Below, piece by piece: positions 7,224 through 8,623 of a stretch of DNA of 8,623 bases. Source of the stretch: an uncultured Eubacteriaceae bacterium (GTDB taxonomy: Bacteria; Bacillota; Clostridia; Lachnospirales; Lachnospiraceae). Every line of letters starts with the position of its first letter. The first letter of the stretch is position 1. The notes under the pieces are model-generated. The model saw only the letters and a list, made by a program, of their open reading frames with translations, was not told the DNA's origin and ran no database searches. The position numbers and the translations under genes are program-made. The DNA lies in the NCBI GenBank assembly GCA_945938055.1, contig CAMEUH010000098.1, positions 1 to 8,623 of the forward strand, given 5' to 3'.

Positions 7224-7228
7224 ACCTC
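7224..7228 (-). promoter_or_regulatory. Ribosome binding site that sets the GT2 start
   Basis: On the minus strand this reads GAGGT. It lies six bases before the ATG at 7217 and directly abuts the alternative GTG at 7223, so the ATG is the better start and the protein is 431 rather than 433 residues. Confidence 0.7.
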
Positions 7229-7234
7229 AAATCA

Positions 7235-8422
7235 CTAATTTTCTTCTAACTCTTTAAAGAATGTAATGAGCTTCTTTACAATCGCACTCCATTCAAAATG
7301 TTCCAATACATACTGTCTGCCACGTTCGCCCATTCGTTCTGCCTCTTCCTTATTCTCAAGAATGGTATTCACCGCTGTTTCAAAGTCATGATAATCATCA
7401 AAACTAAAACCACCCTTTGTTTCTTGGACAAAATAATCCATAACGGCACATTTCTTATTTACAAGCACCGGTCTTCCTGCAATCCAGCTTTCCATGATGA
7501 CAATCGAAAAACTCTCAAACAACGATGGCTGACACAAAGCTTCTGCCGCTGCATAAGCATTATACTTATCCTGCTGTTCCACAAAGCCAAGATCAATGAC
7601 ATCCTCCCTGACACCCTCCGGAATTGCAATCTCACCGCCTCCGATAAGCACCAGTTTTAAGGAAGTATTATTTTTTTGTTTATATTGTTCAAAATACTGC
7701 AATAGAACGTGAACCTGCTTTCCGGTATCTTTACGTCCTGCATACAAAATAAAAGGTTCTTTTATACAAAATTTTTTGCGAAATTCATTAGCATCCCCAT
7801 TCCAGTCCGTATCAATTCCATCGCCAAGAACCAGCTGTTTTGCCCCTGACAAATCATACACCCGATTTGCCAGTTTCTTTTCCTCAGCTGAATGATACAA
7901 AAAGCCTCGCACCATTGGAAAAACCTTCTTAAAAACATCCATATACACATAGCTTTCATCATGAAAACATGGTATCATGACTGCTTTCTCCGGGCATGCC
8001 TGAATGCCATAATACGTAGTGCCAAACATATACGGAATATACACAAACCAGCTATATTCCTCCTCATGTGACCGGATATACTCATAGAGCGCCGGACTAT
8101 TCACCATTTCTTCCATGAAGATTACTTCTTCTTCCGGTTCTGGCATATTCTGTTGAATCAGTTTCAGATTAATACTGTCAAATAGCGGCACATTTCTCTG
8201 ACGCACTTTAAATCTCCGAACCGGAATATCATAAACCATCTCCAGTCCTTCCGGATAATAATCCACGTTCCAGTCACTGGAAAATTCCTTGACACAGGTT
8301 GTCAATATTTCCAGTTCCACTCCTGCCTGATGTAAATGTGTTGTAATTCCACGCAGTGCATTTTCTGCACCACCAGGAATATCTTTTCCATACCAAGGTA
8401 TAACAAACGCTAATTTCTTCAT
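7235..8422 (-). CDS. GT4-family (GT-B fold) glycosyltransferase, 395 aa
   Basis: A complete retaining glycosyltransferase that should transfer a sugar from a nucleotide donor to a growing lipid-linked glycan at the cytoplasmic face of the membrane. The N-terminal lobe opens with F-V-I-P-W-Y-G then P-G-G-A-E (residues 6-20), the glycine-rich loop of GT4 enzymes. The C-terminal lobe (about 220-380) carries I-L-Y-A-G-R-K (225-231), a G-G-G turn (261-263) and the E-x7-E signature at E303/E311 in a context of S-L-F-E-S-F-S. The E-x7-E glutamates normally contact the donor nucleotide-sugar. Length is normal for the family and there is no signal peptide or membrane segment. The ATG start is preceded by AGGAAAGG seven bases upstream, and the stop is TAG. 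The W-Y-G-x-D-I-P-G-G-A-E opening is common in capsule and rhamnan-type clusters, but specificity is not determinable here. Confidence 0.9.
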   Translation of the reverse strand: MKKLAFVIPWYGKDIPGGAENALRGITTHLHQAGVELEILTTCVKEFSSDWNVDYYPEGLEMVYDIPVRRFKVRQRNVPLFDSINLKLIQQNMPEPEEEVIFMEEMVNSPALYEYIRSHEEEYSWFVYIPYMFGTTYYGIQACPEKAVMIPCFHDESYVYMDVFKKVFPMVRGFLYHSAEEKKLANRVYDLSGAKQLVLGDGIDTDWNGDANEFRKKFCIKEPFILYAGRKDTGKQVHVLLQYFEQYKQKNNTSLKLVLIGGGEIAIPEGVREDVIDLGFVEQQDKYNAYAAAEALCQPSLFESFSIVIMESWIAGRPVLVNKKCAVMDYFVQETKGGFSFDDYHDFETAVNTILENKEEAERMGERGRQYVLEHFEWSAIVKKLITFFKELEEN

Positions 8423-8454
8423 AATTAAGCCTTTCCTTATTCACACCTGTGTCA

Positions 8455-8623
8455 TTATTTTCCAAATACCCGTTCAAACAATGCCATGAAATTCCCAATA
8501 ATTGCATCCCAGCTAAAGTATTTTTTCACATATTCTTTTCCCTTTTCGCCCATACTCCTGCAAAGTGATTCATCTGCAAGCATTACTGTCAGCTTATCTT
8601 CAAATTCCTCATAATTGGTAAAA
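8455..8623 (-). CDS. GT4-family glycosyltransferase, C-terminal end only (partial)
   Basis: This is the 3' end of a gene whose start lies beyond the right edge of the window; 55 codons and a TAA stop are visible. The visible tail contains M-G-E-K-G-K-E-Y-V followed by Y-F-S-W-D. That is the usual closing segment of GT-B fold, GT4-type retaining glycosyltransferases, where the last helices cross back onto the N-terminal lobe. The tail matches the end of the next gene (7235-8422) in pattern and in length: both have 32 residues from the MGE motif to the stop, with 11 identical by hand alignment. I infer a cytoplasmic, membrane-associated sugar transferase acting early in assembly of the same glycan. 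Donor and acceptor sugars cannot be read from the fragment. It ends 32 bases before the start of the next gene, consistent with one operon. Confidence 0.75.
   Translation of the reverse strand, partial: FTNYEEFEDKLTVMLADESLCRSMGEKGKEYVKKYFSWDAIIGNFMALFERVFGK

Noticed and set aside
7298..7660. 120-codon plus-strand open frame
   Set aside because: Fully antisense to the GT4 gene; composition follows from the GT4 codons read backwards.
8441..8454. ACAC-ct-GTGT inverted pattern between the two GT4 genes
   Set aside because: Only four base pairs with a two-base centre; no terminator or operator character.
8274..8507. 77-codon minus-strand open frame bridging the two GT4 genes
   Set aside because: Overlaps both GT4 genes out of frame and has no motif; the gap it spans holds a ribosome binding site for the second GT4 gene.
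1..8623. Possible CRISPR array, insertion sequence, tRNA or riboswitch
   Set aside because: No repeated spacer pattern, transposase, inverted-repeat ends or gene-free stretch long enough to hold a structured leader was seen.

Overview
All eight genes lie on the minus strand and are packed head to tail, so transcription runs from high to low coordinates. Base composition is moderately AT-rich. Most starts are ATG preceded by strong AGGAGG-like ribosome binding sites, and the protein families are typical of low-GC Gram-positive bacteria. Together these suggest a Firmicute, most likely a gut-type Clostridium/Lachnospiraceae organism. This is inferred from style and gene content; there is no rRNA or other marker gene in the window.

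The window is an interior slice of a surface-polysaccharide or cell-wall-glycan assembly operon, cut at both ends. In order of transcription it holds: the last 55 codons of a GT4 glycosyltransferase (8455-8623); a complete GT4 glycosyltransferase (7235-8422); a GT2 glycosyltransferase with an extra C-terminal domain (5922-7217); a HAD-like protein with a large C-terminal extension (4147-5883); a methyltransferase + kinase-like + C-terminal domain protein (2197-4128); a TagD-like cytidylyltransferase (1704-2171); a LicD-family phosphotransferase (851-1702); and the N-terminal part of a polytopic membrane protein resembling DUF6311 (1-836). Gaps between genes are 1 to 38 bases and show no terminator or promoter, so one polycistronic transcript is likely.

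How the genes may work together (inference): the three glycosyltransferases build a repeat unit on a cytoplasmic lipid carrier. The cytidylyltransferase makes a CDP-activated alcohol (glycerol-, ribitol- or choline-like), and the adjoining LicD protein transfers the alcohol phosphate to the glycan. The methyltransferase/kinase protein could modify or cap the chain, as the WbdD methyltransferase-kinase does in some O-antigens. The membrane protein may add a side group outside the membrane or act in export.

The most interesting signal is a shared C-terminal module. The last ~117 residues of the GT2 enzyme and the last ~115 residues of the methyltransferase/kinase protein align by eye without a gap over 68 positions (12 identities, including a G-F-x3-E-x6-W-x-W signature), with further matches to the end. 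A domain shared by a chain-building enzyme and a chain-modifying enzyme of the same operon suggests a common docking or glycan-binding part. No RNA genes, CRISPR arrays, insertion sequences or long repeats were seen, and there is no gene-free stretch above 300 bases.
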